Below, one piece after another: positions 49,652 to 61,390 of a stretch of DNA of 64,000 bases (the first letter of the stretch is position 1; the number at the start of each line of letters is the position of its first letter). The notes beneath the pieces were generated by a model, which was given only the letters and a program-made list of their open reading frames with translations, was not told the DNA's origin and searched no databases. Source of the stretch: Neckera pumila (lineage: Eukaryota > Streptophyta > Bryopsida > Hypnales > Neckeraceae); assembly GCA_963969595.1 (NCBI GenBank), contig OZ018408.1, positions 11,033,823-11,097,822 on the forward strand, in the 5' to 3' direction. The translations under genes were made by a program, and so were the position numbers.

Positions 49652-50367
49652 AAGTGGGACATAACAAGTGGGACATAAAAATTCAACCCTTGTCCTTCCT
49701 ATTTTTAAATTCCATTAAATTGCAAACTAAATTGCTAATTTAATGCAAACTAGTGTACCCAGTGCTGTTGCCACTGCCAAAATGAAAAGAAAAAGTTCTT
49801 TTTTTAATTTTTAATTTTTAAATTTATATAAAAACTTCAAAATTCAATAACTTCTGCACCATAGGTCCAAACGCCACGAAACCAAGCCCGTGCACCCCTC
49901 CTCGCCTAGCCCTTCCCCACTGTACGAAGCATGCGGCCGGGGGATGCATGGTCCGGGAGATCTCAATTTAACAAATCAGACAAAACAAAACAAAACAAAC
50001 AGCCAAACTTAAGGTATGGATACTCAAGTTCACATCAGGACTTCCAACTAAAGGACAAGAAGAACACAAAAGCACAAAGAAAACATCAGTATTGCCACAC
50101 AAAACTGCCAAGCAAACTCGTCACAAATCAAGAATCTGACTTTGAGAATTGCATTTGCCCTTGAGTTCGCAGCAAAACCCTAAACCCCCAACCCAGGCCT
50201 ACCTCGTTGCAGCAACTTCTGCTTGCGCTGCATTCTCTCCATTCGATCAGTTGTTGCTGTCCTTGTTGCGGTCTTTGGTGTTGTTGGTGACGGCGGTGCC
50301 GCATGTGAGGAGGCCGACGGAGAAGTGAGTCTTCCTCCTCCTTGGCCACTCTGGCGTGCGTTTCTCC

Positions 50368-53360
50368 ATGACGACGCGCATCACGCCCGGCGTGGGCGCC
50401 AATCTGCTGGGCCAGCACGCCGCGGAGCGCAACCAGGATGCCACGGCCTACGTCGGAAACCTCGACTCCCAGGTGAGACACTGACTGATGCACGGACTCC
50501 CTGCCCCCTTCCTCAGCCCTTCGCAATTCCGCTCTCCCCTGCTCCCTCGATGCCGTCAGTCGCTTTCCCTCCCTCGTCGGGCAGGAACGAGCGCGCTCAT
50601 TTTGAGGTGCGAAGCTGGATTGGTCGATCGCTCAATGGCATTGACGTCGGGTTCATGGCATTTGCAAGTGCCGAGAGAGGGCTCTGTCAGCCATGCAGTT
50701 CCGGTTCATGAATTTGGGCAACTGCCTTGAACCCTAAAATTTCTCCATGTAAAATTACAGAGCGCCGGGGCTCCTACGCCTTGCGTGCCGTGGAAACCAC
50801 TAAATCGTAGAAATTGTTGGATTCGTGGGCGATGATGGCGTGCAAGCTGATTGGGAGAGTTTGTTGTGGACGGAACAGGTCTCCGAGGAGCTGCTGTGGG
50901 AGTTGTTCGTTCAGGCCGGCCCTGTCGGTGAGTGATATCCACCTCTCCCCTGCGCTGTGAAGTGACTGGCCGTCGTTGCAGAATCTGTACTTGCGTGTTT
51001 ATTCTTGGAATTTTTGCGAATGCATATGAGCAGCAAGTCGGAACAGATTGCCGAGGTGTAAAAAGGATGGGATGGATCGTGAGCCGTTGAGGGATTGAAT
51101 GTTCGCAGAGTGGTTCCACCCGTCCGAAGTCCTCGTGGTGTTTCGGACTGTTTCTGTGGGGTGATTGTTTGTGTGTTTTGCGAGCGGATTTTGATGCGTG
51201 TGTCGGGTTGCTGGTTGGAACCAGTGAACGTTTACGTGCCGAAGGACAGGGTGACGAATTTGCACCAAGGCTATGGATTCGTGGAGTTCCGAAGCGAGGA
51301 GGATGCCGATTACGTGAGTGGCGTCCCTACCCGGATACGATGGTGTCTTGAGTGTTTTTCTTATGGTGGTCCGAATGCTGTTGTTCTGTCCGTTGATTCG
51401 TGGGCTGACGAGACTGTGGGAACTTTACGTAGGCTATCAAGATCCTGAACATGATCAAGTTGTATGGCAAGCCCATTCGAGTGAACAAGGTGAGCTATGT
51501 TACGTTCTGACTTCGTTGTTGCAGTGGGGAATTGAGAGGCCGGAGTGTCTGTAGTCGGGTTTCCTGGTCTGATGTGTTGGTGCGAGAGAATTTTTGTGAT
51601 GAGGGATCGAAAATTGAACGAATGAGCATAGGTATTTCTTTTCTGAATTCATGGGATATGTATTCTATCATGGGAGTCCAAGTAAGTAAGCGAGTTGGTT
51701 GCTGGTATCTGTGATTCAGGCATCTCAAGACAAGAAGAGTTTGGATGTGGGCGCCAATTTGTTTGTGGGTAACTTGGATCCTGTAAGTGAATTCCATGCC
51801 CGTTGTGCCTAAGATGTTGGACAGATTTGTCCTTGAGCATGACTTCATGACCAATTGCTGCCTGTTCTTGTCTATTTTTGAGTGTGCCTAACTCACGAGG
51901 TGCTGTGTTGTGCAGGACGTGGACGAGAAACTGCTTTACGATACTTTTAGCGCTTTTGGCGTGATAGTGACGAACCCGAAGGTACATTTCCATCCCGTGG
52001 ATGCTGGGTTGGAATTTTGATGTTTCGGCTCGTCCGGAGCTGACTTTTATGTCTTGCATGTGTTTTTCAAGCCATGTCATTTTTTCAGCGATTAGCAGGG
52101 CTTCAGGACCTGGTTTCGTTCTTCTGTTGATTTCTTGGGTCAATCGTTGTGATTTTGTTTTTTTAGATCATGAGGGATCCCGATTCTGGAAACTCTCGAG
52201 GGTTTGGCTTCATCAGCTACGACTCCTTCGAAGCTTCAGATTCTGCAATTGAGGTGAGTCTCGCATGTACTTGGGGTTGTTGCGCGAGGGTGGTACATAA
52301 TTTTTTCGCGAGTAGGGGGTTTCTGGAACGGGGCTTAGAGGATGGGCAGGCGTACTGAAGGGAGGGATATGGATGAAATGGTGCAGGCTATGAACGGGCA
52401 GTATCTGTGCAATCGAGCCATCACCGTGTCGTATGCTTACAAGAAGGATACGAAAGGCGAGCGGCATGGGACTCTGGCTGGTACGCACCTGATCCCGATT
52501 GTCAAGTTTCCAATACGCTTGAGATGCCGGTGATTTGTGAGGCGTTGGGTAAAGTTGTGGATGTTTGTCTGTTTTAGATGTCTTGAGCGCGGTTGGATCG
52601 TTCATGAGGTACGGTTCTAGCTTTCTTTTTCGACGTGGTTGTTTGACGGTGTGTGTGGCGTGGGTCAGAGCGCATGTTGGCCTCGAACAATCCGAACGCG
52701 ACGAAGAATCGTCCGCACACTCTGTTCGCCAGTGGTCCTCCGCAGCTGGTCGGCCCCCCGCAGTTGGGCCAAGGGCTTCCTCCCCCTCCGACCCAAGGCA
52801 ATGGCGGTCTGGGGATGAACATGAACGGGCCCATGCATCCTCCCCCACCGTTCAACGGCGGTCCTCCGCCGATGCCTCCTCCTCCCCTACAAGGTCAGAT
52901 GATGCAGGGTCTGCCACCACCCCCGCAGGGGTACGGCGGTCCTCCAATGCAGCAGCAGCAACAGCAGCAGCAGCCGGGTGGTCCGCCCCCTCCGTGGGGC
53001 AATCAGGGCCCCCCGATGGGGATGCAGCAACAGGGCATGCCGCCTCCTCCGCAGTTTAGACCAGGCTCGCACATGCCTCCGCCTCCGCATGGTTTCCAGG
53101 GCGGGGGTCCTCCGCCCCCGATGGGCATGGGGGGACCTCCTCCTCCTTGGGGCCGAGGGCCCCCTCCGCAGGGCATGCGCCCGCCTCCACCCGGCATGCA
53201 GCAGCAACAACAGGGGCAGCAGCAAGGGATGCAGCAAGGAATGCAGCAAGGGATGCCTCCGCCTCCTCGAGGTCCACCGGGCATGCCTCCTCCGCCAGGG
53301 AGCATGATGGTAGGTCCTGGTGGGCGTCCGCCTCCTCCACCCGACAACCAGGGTCGGTAG
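50368..53360 (+). CDS. SF3B4: Splicing factor 3B subunit 4 (SF3B4 / SAP49), left copy, nine exons, 433 aa
   Basis: SF3B4 is a subunit of the SF3b part of U2 snRNP; it binds pre-mRNA near the branch site and contacts another SF3b subunit through its first RRM. Exons: 50368-50472, 50879-50927, 51225-51313, 51433-51489, 51720-51782, 51916-51981, 52167-52253, 52387-52480, 52669-53360; 1,302 bp, in frame. The protein starts [23 protein letters not shown]1 (about 24-104) has AYVGNLDSQ and [18 protein letters not shown]2 (about 113-190) has [20 protein letters not shown] and [15 protein letters not shown]. Then comes the conserved [13 protein letters not shown], and from about 215 a Pro/Gly/Met/Gln-rich tail with an eight-Gln run. 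The last exon holds the whole tail. All introns are GT-AG. An identical gene lies in mirror orientation on the right. The 5' flank of this copy has no MITE insertion. Confidence 0.95.
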
Positions 53361-53627
53361 GACATGAGCGTAGGTAGGCTAGGTTAGTTTTTTGTAGATA
53401 ATTGGCGATGCAGCCCCTTGTAGATCTTCGGAGCAATTGCGAGAAGTAGTTTCTGTAGTTTTGATCGGGAATGGTTTGGGCAGCATTACGCTACTTTGTG
53501 AAGTATCTCTTCCTCCTTTCGGTTACCGGAGGGCAAGAATCGAGTTCCGTGACGAACGTTTGAGCACGTGGGGGAATTTGGAAGTATGGCTGTGGATCTG
53601 TTGAATGGTGTATGTTGAGTTTTATAT

Positions 53628-54603
53628 GTGTGTGTTAACCTCGTATAAAGTTTATTATTAATTGACCTACTTTAGGCCTCACACAATAATCATTAATATC
53701 ATAGAATTCTCAAAATAATTGAATTAGAGGATAAGGTATACTAGCCTACAATAATTGCAAACACTTATATGTACAAACAGGTTAATGTACAAGAATCATT
53801 AATTTACAGAGATGATAAATTGTATTTCTGAAGCACTTTCGATTGTTGTTAAAAATTAGTAAAACATGATTTATTGGATTTAAGAATACACAATCCTAAA
53901 GTATATACTTTAGAATATGAAATGGCCCAAGTATTAATAGGAGAATCATTCTACTTTGTAAACTATTAATTTCATAAAAGACCATTTCAGTACAGGCAAG
54001 GACAACCAAAACGGCAATTTAACTCTCATAGTAAATAGAGTTACTAGGTGAATTCTAGGAAGGAATTAGTTAGGAAAAGTTAGTTAGGCAATTTTAGAAG
54101 GAATAGTCTTAGGACCTATTCCCAAGACCAAACGGTTAGGGTTAATTTAATTATCCCCTATCACCGGGGAAAACTATATAAAGGAGAAATAGAAAGACAA
54201 AAGACATTCAAGGCTTACAACAATCAAGACAAGAAATTTAAAGACAAAACCAAGCAAAGAAAATTCAGGATTAATTCAAGACATTCCCAAGGATCAAGAG
54301 ACAATAAAAAGACCAATTCTCCCCAACGACTTAAAGACTTAAAGACATCAAATAAAAGACCCAAAAAGATGTGCAAGCTTTACGACATTAAATGATAAGA
54401 ACTTAAGGACTTAAATAATAAAGGCCAATTGAAGAATTAACAATAAATAATGAAAGCTAGTTTTTCAAACATCACACAAAGATATTAAGGGCTTACTTAC
54501 AAATCAATCCTTAGTTATTGCAAATTTGTAATGCATAGCACTAGACCAATGTAATTAAATTACATGAAATAAATTACCTCAAGCGAGAAAGTGTATTCTT
54601 GTG
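53628..54603. mobile_element. Private insertion of about 970 bp in the left arm, class unresolved
   Basis: The right arm passes straight through 'tttatatgtgtgttatatgt', while the left arm has 'tatatgtgtgtgtta', then about 970 bp, then 'cttgtgtgttatatgt'. The repeated 'tgtgtgtta' at both edges looks like a target duplication of up to 9 bp, blurred by a TG run. The insert is A-rich on the plus strand, with a TATA-like 'ctatataaagg' near 54,173 and 'aataaa' near 54,570, as a solo LTR might have. The ends do not give a clean TG...CA, so the class is left open. Confidence 0.6.
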
Positions 54604-55624
54604 TGTTATATGTTGAAGGCATGTGACTCTGCTATGTGCGAGTGAGGTTTAGGCTTTTTGTGAGTGGGCTCCTTCTGCAGTTTTTCTTACATTCGTAGCA
54701 TGATGCAGTGCGATGTGGAGACTGTTTGAGAAGTACGATGACTGGGAGAAGCGAAGGCAATCGATTAACGATATGATGTGTGCCGGGTGGTCGCTTGTAC
54801 ATGCGCGTCATCAGGTTTGTTGAATGTGACTGGGAGTATTCATATCTTTGGCGTTGGTGACGGAGGATGCAATGGAACGTTGCAATAGTTTCGTTGGCAA
54901 TAGTGCATGCTGTTGTGACGTTTCTTTATTCGGAATACTTGGTTCAAGATGGGCTCTTCCATGTCTATAGTTTGTTTGTTGAAGAGTTAAAGCTTACATC
55001 CTTGTTGCACTAGAGACATTGTGTATTGTCAAGAACACTATAACATTCATCATTACATCCCTCTTCAAGTGATTGTGAAACTGCACATCCATACCATCTC
55101 AATAGATAGTGCAATGCACATGCAAAATTGCAACACACAATATACTATTTACTTAGACTCGACCATAATTCACATCTTAGATATCAAAAACGTCATCGGA
55201 CTTCAAGAATATCAAAAATGAGTATCACACCTCAATGACATTCATTGCACCCAAATCATTAAGATTCTTGTCCATCAACCTCCGAAGCATTTCATTCCCA
55301 AGTGAGCTACAATGCTACAACACTCTTTAGAAACATTATTACACATTGCCTTCCAAAGGTTGTTTTTTCCAATACAACCACATCCCCGTAAACCTATTAA
55401 ATGTCTCCAATAAAGCAAGGATACTTTTGAACATTTCATGTATCACCTAGTAGGTAACCAAGACAAGAAGAAATGGATCAAAATCAATGAATTTGCATAA
55501 AAAAATTCATCATTACAAACACAAGTACAATTCTATTCATCCTAATGACATCCCATTCCATTTGGGACAAAAAACATCCGCAGACTTGAAGACTTTGAGG
55601 CTGCTCGCCTCTGCCACTTTGTCG

Positions 55625-56050
55625 TTGTCAAGATCAAAGTGCTCCGTCAGATTGCACTTTGTATTTTCCATGACTAAACAGATCGCTTGTGTTGGGATTA
55701 CCTCTTACTCTCCTGCTCCCTATTAACTTATTGTGAACCTTATGGGACTCAAGGCCCCTTTCCGACCTCATGCTAAAGGACGTGGGGAGTGCTTGGAAAA
55801 GAAAAACCATGCATTGTCAAGATCAAAGTGCTCCGTCAGATTGCACCTTGTATTTTCCATGACTAAACAAATCGTTTGTGTTAGGATTACCTCTCACTCT
55901 CCTACTCCCTCTTAACTTATTGTGAACCTTATGGGACTCGAGGCCCCTTTCCGCTATTAACTTATTGTGAACCATATGGGACTCAAGGCCCCTTTCCGAC
56001 CTCATGCTAAAGGACGTGGGGAGTGCTTGGAAAAGAAAAACCATGCATCG
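55625..56050. repeat. Tandem repeat, period about 189 bp, with an internal partial duplication
   Basis: The block starting TTGTCAAGATCAAAGTGCTC at 55,625 recurs at 55,814. The second unit is interrupted near 55,950, where a stretch beginning 'ctattaacttattgtgaacc' is repeated before the unit finishes. Units differ by a handful of bases. Open frames over it (79, 60 and 89 codons) repeat the same residues and are probably not genes. Confidence 0.8.
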
Positions 56051-56084
56051 CACACACAACATGAAGTGGACAGACACTAAATAG

Positions 56085-56322
56085 CTACACACAATAGTGA
56101 AATTAGGTTGCCTTACCTGAGATAATTACCTCATGGATCAATGCTTGTTCCACATGGAGGTGCATGCCACTCTCTGAAGTAAGTCTTCAACTGGTGCACA
56201 AATCTAAGATATACACATGGCTCTGAATTGATTGCTTCATTGTACAAAAGCAGTGAATACTTCTATAGTGTAGACTGTCGAGAAATTAATGTCAGGCAAT
56301 CTAATTTCACTATTTTGTGTAG
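56085..56322. mobile_element. MITE, CTACACAAAATAGTGAAATTAG family, copy 1 (238 bp)
   Basis: It starts CTACACACAATAGTGAAATT and ends AATTTCACTATTTTGTGTAG, an inverted repeat of about 28 bp with few mismatches. A second copy in the opposite internal orientation is nested in the element at 61,391-62,184. Both carry 'cctcatggatcaatgcttgt' or its complement. The superfamily is not assigned. Confidence 0.78.
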
Positions 56323-57061
56323 GACACACATCAAGGTGACCAACTCATAAAAAAAAATCTAAAAACGCTCTTCCAAATCGTCAGTTCCACAACGGCGAAT
56401 GATACACGTTCCTCAACAGTAATACCCTCATAAAGATGGTAAAACTCTGCTCCCGACCACTCCAAAAGCCAAAAATGAAGAGCCCATCTTGAACCAAGTA
56501 TTCTCAATAAAAAAACGTCCCAACAGCATGCACTACTGCCAACGAAACTATTGCAACGTTCCATTGCATCCTCCGTCACCAACGCCAAAGACATGAATAC
56601 TCCCAGTCACATTCAACAAACCTGATGACGCGCATACACAAGCGACCACCCGGTCATCGTACTTCTCAAACAGTCTCCACATCGCACTGCATCATGCTAC
56701 GAAGGTAAGAAAAACTGCAGAAGGAGCCCACTCACAAAAGGCCTAAACCTCACTCGCACATAGCAGAGTCACATGCCTTCAACATATAACACACATATAA
56801 AACTCAACGTACACCATTCAACAGATCCACAGCCATACTTCCAAATTCCCCCACGTGCTCAAACGTTCGTCACGGAACTCGATTCTTGCCCTCCGGTAAC
56901 CGAAAGGAGGAAGAGATACTTCACAAAGTAGCGTAATGCTGCCCAAACCATTCCCGATCAAAACTACAGAAACTACTTCTCGCAATTGCTCCGAAGATCT
57001 ACAAGGGGCTGCATCGCCAATTATCTACAAAAAACTAACCTAGCCTACCTACGCTCATGTC

Positions 57062-60054
57062 CTACCGACCCTGGTTGTCGGGTGGAGGAGGCGGACGCCC
57101 ACCAGGACCTACCATCATGCTCCCTGGCGGAGGAGGCATGCCCGGTGGACCTCGAGGAGGCGGAGGCATCCCTTGCTGCATTCCTTGCTGCATCCCTTGC
57201 TGCTGCCCCTGTTGTTGCTGCTGCATGCCGGGTGGAGGCGGGCGCATGCCCTGCGGAGGGGGCCCTCGGCCCCAAGGAGGAGGAGGTCCCCCCATGCCCA
57301 TCGGGGGCGGAGGACCCCCGCCCTGGAAACCATGCGGAGGCGGAGGCATGTGCGAGCCTGGTCTAAACTGCGGAGGAGGCGGCATGCCCTGTTGCTGCAT
57401 CCCCATCGGGGGGCCCTGATTGCCCCACGGAGGGGGCGGACCACCCGGCTGCTGCTGCTGTTGCTGCTGCTGCATTGGAGGACCGCCGTACCCCTGCGGG
57501 GGTGGTGGCAGACCCTGCATCATCTGACCTTGTAGGGGAGGAGGAGGCATCGGCGGAGGACCGCCGTTGAACGGTGGGGGAGGATGCATGGGCCCGTTCA
57601 TGTTCATCCCCAGACCGCCATTGCCTTGGGTCGGAGGGGGAGGAAGCCCTTGGCCCAACTGCGGGGGGCCGACCAGCTGCGGAGGACCACTGGCGAACAG
57701 AGTGTGCGGACGATTCTTCGTCGCGTTCGGATTGTTCGAGGCCAACATGCGCTCTGACCCACGCCACACACACCGTCAAACAACCACGTCGAAAAAGAAA
57801 GCTAGAACCGTACCTCATGAACGATCCAACCGCGCTCAAGACATCTAAAACAGACAAACATCCACAACTTTACCCAACGCCTCACAAATCACCGGCATCT
57901 CAAGCGTATTGGAAACTTGACAATCGGGATCAGGTGCGTACCAGCCAGAGTCCCATGCCGCTCGCCTTTCGTATCCTTCTTGTAAGCATACGACACGGTG
58001 ATGGCTCGATTGCACAGATACTGCCCGTTCATAGCCTGCACCATTTCATCCATATCCCTCCCTTCAGTACGCCTGCCCATCCTCTAAGCCCCGTTCCAGA
58101 AACCCCCTACTCGCGAAAAAATTATGTACCACCCTCGCGCAACAACCCCAAGTACATGCGAGACTCACCTCAATTGCAGAATCTGAAGCTTCGAAGGAGT
58201 CGTAGCTGATGAAGCCAAACCCTCGAGAGTTTCCAGAATCGGGATCCCTCATGATCTAAAAAAACAAAATCACAACGATTGACCCAAGAAATCAACAGAA
58301 GAACGAAACCAGGTCCTGAAGCCCTGCTAATCGCTGAAAAAATGACATGGCTTGAAAAACACATGCAAGACATAAAAGTCAGCTCCGGACGAGCCGAAAC
58401 ATCAAAATTCCAACCCAGCATCCACGGGATGGAAATGTACCTTCGGGTTCGTCACTATCACGCCAAAAGCGCTAAAAGTATCGTAAAGCAGTTTCTCGTC
58501 CACGTCCTGCACAACACAGCACCTCGTGAGTTAGGCACACTCAAAAATAGACAAGAACAGGCAGCAATTGGTCATGAAGTCATGCTCAAGGACAAATCTG
58601 TCCAACATCTTAGGCACAACGGGCATGGAATTCACTTACAGGATCCAAGTTACCCACAAACAAATTGGCGCCCACATCCAAACTCTTCTTGTCTTGAGAT
58701 GCCTGAATCACAGATACCAGCAACCAACTCGCTTACTTACTTGGACTCCCATGATAGAATACATATCCCATGAATTCAGAAAAGAAATACCTATGCTCAT
58801 TCGTTCAATTTTCGATCCCTCATCACAAAAATTCTCTCGCACCAACACATCAGACCAGGAAACCCGACTACAGACACTCCGGCCTCTCAATTCCCCACTG
58901 CAACAACGAAGTCAGAACGTAACATAGCTCACCTTGTTCACTCGAATGGGCTTGCCATACAACTTGATCATGTTCAGGATCTTGATAGCCTACGTAAAGT
59001 TCCCACAGTCTCGTCAGCCCACGAATCAACGGACAGAACAACAGCATTCGGACCACCATAAGAAAAACACTCAAGACACCATCGTATCCGGGTAGGGACG
59101 CCACTCACGTAATCGGCATCCTCCTCGCTTCGGAACTCCACGAATCCATAGCCTTGGTGCAAATTCGTCACCCTGTCCTTCGGCACGTAAACGTTCACTG
59201 GTTCCAACCAGCAACCCGACACACGCATCAAAATCCGCTCGCAAAACACACAAACAATCACCCCACAGAAACAGTCCGAAACACCACGAGGACTTCGGAC
59301 GGGTGGAACCACTCTGCGAACATTCAATCCCTCAACGGCTCACGATCCATCCCATCCTTTTTACACCTCGGCAATCTGTTCCGACTTGCTGCTCATATGC
59401 ATTCGCAAAAATTCCAAGAATAAACACGCAAGTACAGATTCTGCAACGACGGCCAGTCACTTCACAGCGCAGGGGAGAGGTGGATATCACTCACCGACAG
59501 GGCCGGCCTGAACGAACAACTCCCACAGCAGCTCCTCGGAGACCTGTTCCGTCCACAACAAACTCTCCCAATCAGCTTGCACGCCATCATCGCCCACGAA
59601 TCCAACAATTTCTACGATTTAGTGGTTTCCACGGCACGCAAGGCGTAGGAGCCCCGGCGCTCTGTAATTTTACATGGAGAAATTTTAGGGTTCAAGGCAG
59701 TTGCCCAAATTCATGAACCGGAACTGCATGGCTGACAGAGCCCTCTCTCGGCACTTGCAAATGCCATGAACCCGACGTCAATGCCATTGAGCGATCGACC
59801 AATCCAGCTTCGCACCTCAAAATGAGCGCGCTCGTTCCTGCCCGACGAGGGAGGGAAAGCGACTGACGGCATCGAGGGAGCAGGGGAGAGCGGAATTGCG
59901 AAGGGCTGAGGAAGGGGGCAGGGAGTCCGTGCATCAGTCAGTGTCTCACCTGGGAGTCGAGGTTTCCGACGTAGGCCGTGGCATCCTGGTTGCGCTCCGC
60001 GGCGTGCTGGCCCAGCAGATTGGCGCCCACGCCGGGCGTGATGCGCGTCGTCAT
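57062..60054 (-). CDS. SF3B4: Splicing factor 3B subunit 4 (SF3B4 / SAP49), right copy, nine exons, 433 aa
   Basis: Exons on the minus strand: 60054-59950, 59543-59495, 59197-59109, 58989-58933, 58702-58640, 58506-58441, 58255-58169, 58035-57942, 57753-57062. The protein, both RRMs, the Pro/Gln-rich tail and every intron equal those of the copy at 50,368-53,360, so the product has the same U2 snRNP role. The two genes converge, tails inward, with 3.7 kb between stop codons. The difference lies upstream: a piggyBac-like element is inserted 317 bp before this ATG, so promoter or leader structure, and perhaps expression, differ between copies. No disabling change is visible in either gene. Confidence 0.95.
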
Positions 60055-60370
60055 GGAGAAACGCACGCCAGAGTGGCCAAGGAGGAGGAAGACTCACTTC
60101 TCCGTCGGCCTCCTCACATGCGGCACCGCCGTCACCAACAACACCAAAGACCGCAACAAGGACAGCAACAACTGATCGAATGGAGAGAATGCAGCGCAAG
60201 CAGAAGTTGCTGCAACGAGGTAGGCCTGGGTTGGGGGTTTAGGGTTTTGCTGCGAACTCAAGGGCAAATGCAATTCTCAAAGTCAGATTCTTGATTTGTG
60301 ACGAGTTTGCTTGGCAGTTTTGTGTGGCAATACTGATGTTTTCTTTGTGCTTTTGTGTTCTTCTTGTCCT

Positions 60371-61013
60371 TTAACCCCTAAATGCCCAAGGCCTGTTTTG
60401 GGCATCCTGGAATTTGCTCTAAATTGAACAGAATGCCAACATTTTGATAGGTTGTGTGAATTTTTTTGAACTGTAACCATACAAATTCAAACTAGACATG
60501 TTAGAGATCTCGTAGGAAAAGAAAACACAACAATACCACTTATAGAATGAAAGATTATAATGTTTGAATATGAAGGTGCTAAAACTGCAAAAATCTTTCA
60601 ATCTCTTTACACAAATCAAATCTAAAAAGTTGGTGACTAAAAAAATATGAGGTTAAAGGGCCTAACTTGTATAACTCTGATCAATTGATGGCTTCTTAAA
60701 ATCTACTCTACAATTTTTTTAAATGAATTTTGAATGTGATTTTTTCACGAAGATCTAGTGTATTTGAGGCTCATTTCCAAGAGCTCTCAACACCACGGGA
60801 AGTCAAGATTGCATTGGGTACCCTTGTACAAAAACTTGAATAGAAAAATCACTATTATTTATTTTCAAGATTGGATTTTTGGTTCTAAAACTAGACTTCA
60901 AGAATAACTTTCTAAAAGAACAAACTACTAAAAATAGCAACTTGGTTAGATTTTATTTAACTTCCAAGTTTTGCAAATACCAGATTTTGGTGCCTTGGGC
61001 ATTTAGGGGTTAA
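60371..61013. mobile_element. piggyBac-like element, copy 4, upstream of the right SF3B4 gene (643 bp with both TTAA)
   Basis: It starts TTAACCCCTAAATGCCCAAG and ends CTTGGGCATTTAGGGGTTAA, an inverted terminus perfect over at least 20 bases. The left arm of the inverted repeat supplies the empty site: there 'cttgtcctttagttggaag' runs on without the element. It is shorter than the other copies and its interior differs from theirs, so it may be a separate subfamily. No transposase is seen. Confidence 0.85.
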
Positions 61014-61048
61014 TGGAGCTCTCTTGTGGACTTGAATATCTATTGTAC

Positions 61049-61110
61049 ATTAAAAGTTTGTTTGTTTGTTTGTTTGTTTGTTTGTTTGTTTATTTTGTTT
61101 TGTTTTGTTA
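61049..61110. repeat. (GTTT)n / (TTTTG)n microsatellite
   Basis: About seven or eight GTTT units are followed by TTTTG-type units. The left arm has only the (CAAAA)n part at 49,980-50,000, so the run has expanded or contracted since duplication. A 44-codon repeat-like frame over it is not a gene. Confidence 0.85.
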
Positions 61111-61390
61111 TATTGAGATCTCCCGGACCATGCGCCCCCCGGCCGCATGCTTGGTTTCGTTGGAAAGGGCTCGGCGAGGAGGGGTGTACGGGCTTGGTTT
61201 TGTGGCGTTTGAACCGACGATGCAAAAGTTATTGATTTTCAAAGTATTTATTGAATCCAAAAATTAGAAAAATACTGTTAATTTTGTTTTGACTGTGGCA
61301 ATGGCATAGGGCACACTTGTCTACATTAAATTAGCAATAGAATTTGCAATTTAAAATTAGGGAGGAAAAGGCAAATTTTTATCCCACACG

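Larger units (their letters stand above)
49400..54960. repeat. Left arm of a large inverted repeat carrying SF3B4
   Basis: Positions x in this arm pair with 110,422-x in the right arm between about 50,052 and 53,607 without a visible difference. Every open frame there, on both strands, is repeated exactly at the mirrored coordinates. Outward, the arms remain alignable but diverged (for example the GC-rich block at 49,880-49,960 against 61,115-61,210) to about 49.4 kb. Inward, homology resumes after a private insertion and ends near 54,960. This arm lacks the element found at 60,371-61,013. Confidence 0.9.
54961..56480. other. Non-homologous spacer of the inverted repeat
   Basis: This is the loop of the palindrome, AT-rich and without a recognised gene. 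It holds a roughly 189-bp tandem repeat at 55,625-56,050 and a MITE at 56,085-56,322. Arm homology stops near 54,960 on the left and near 56,480 on the right. Confidence 0.6.

Noticed and set aside
52565..53436. Several long open frames in all frames across the SF3B4 last exon, mirrored in the right arm
   Set aside because: They are shadows of the GC-rich Pro/Gln tail; only the frame joined to the RRM exons is conserved.
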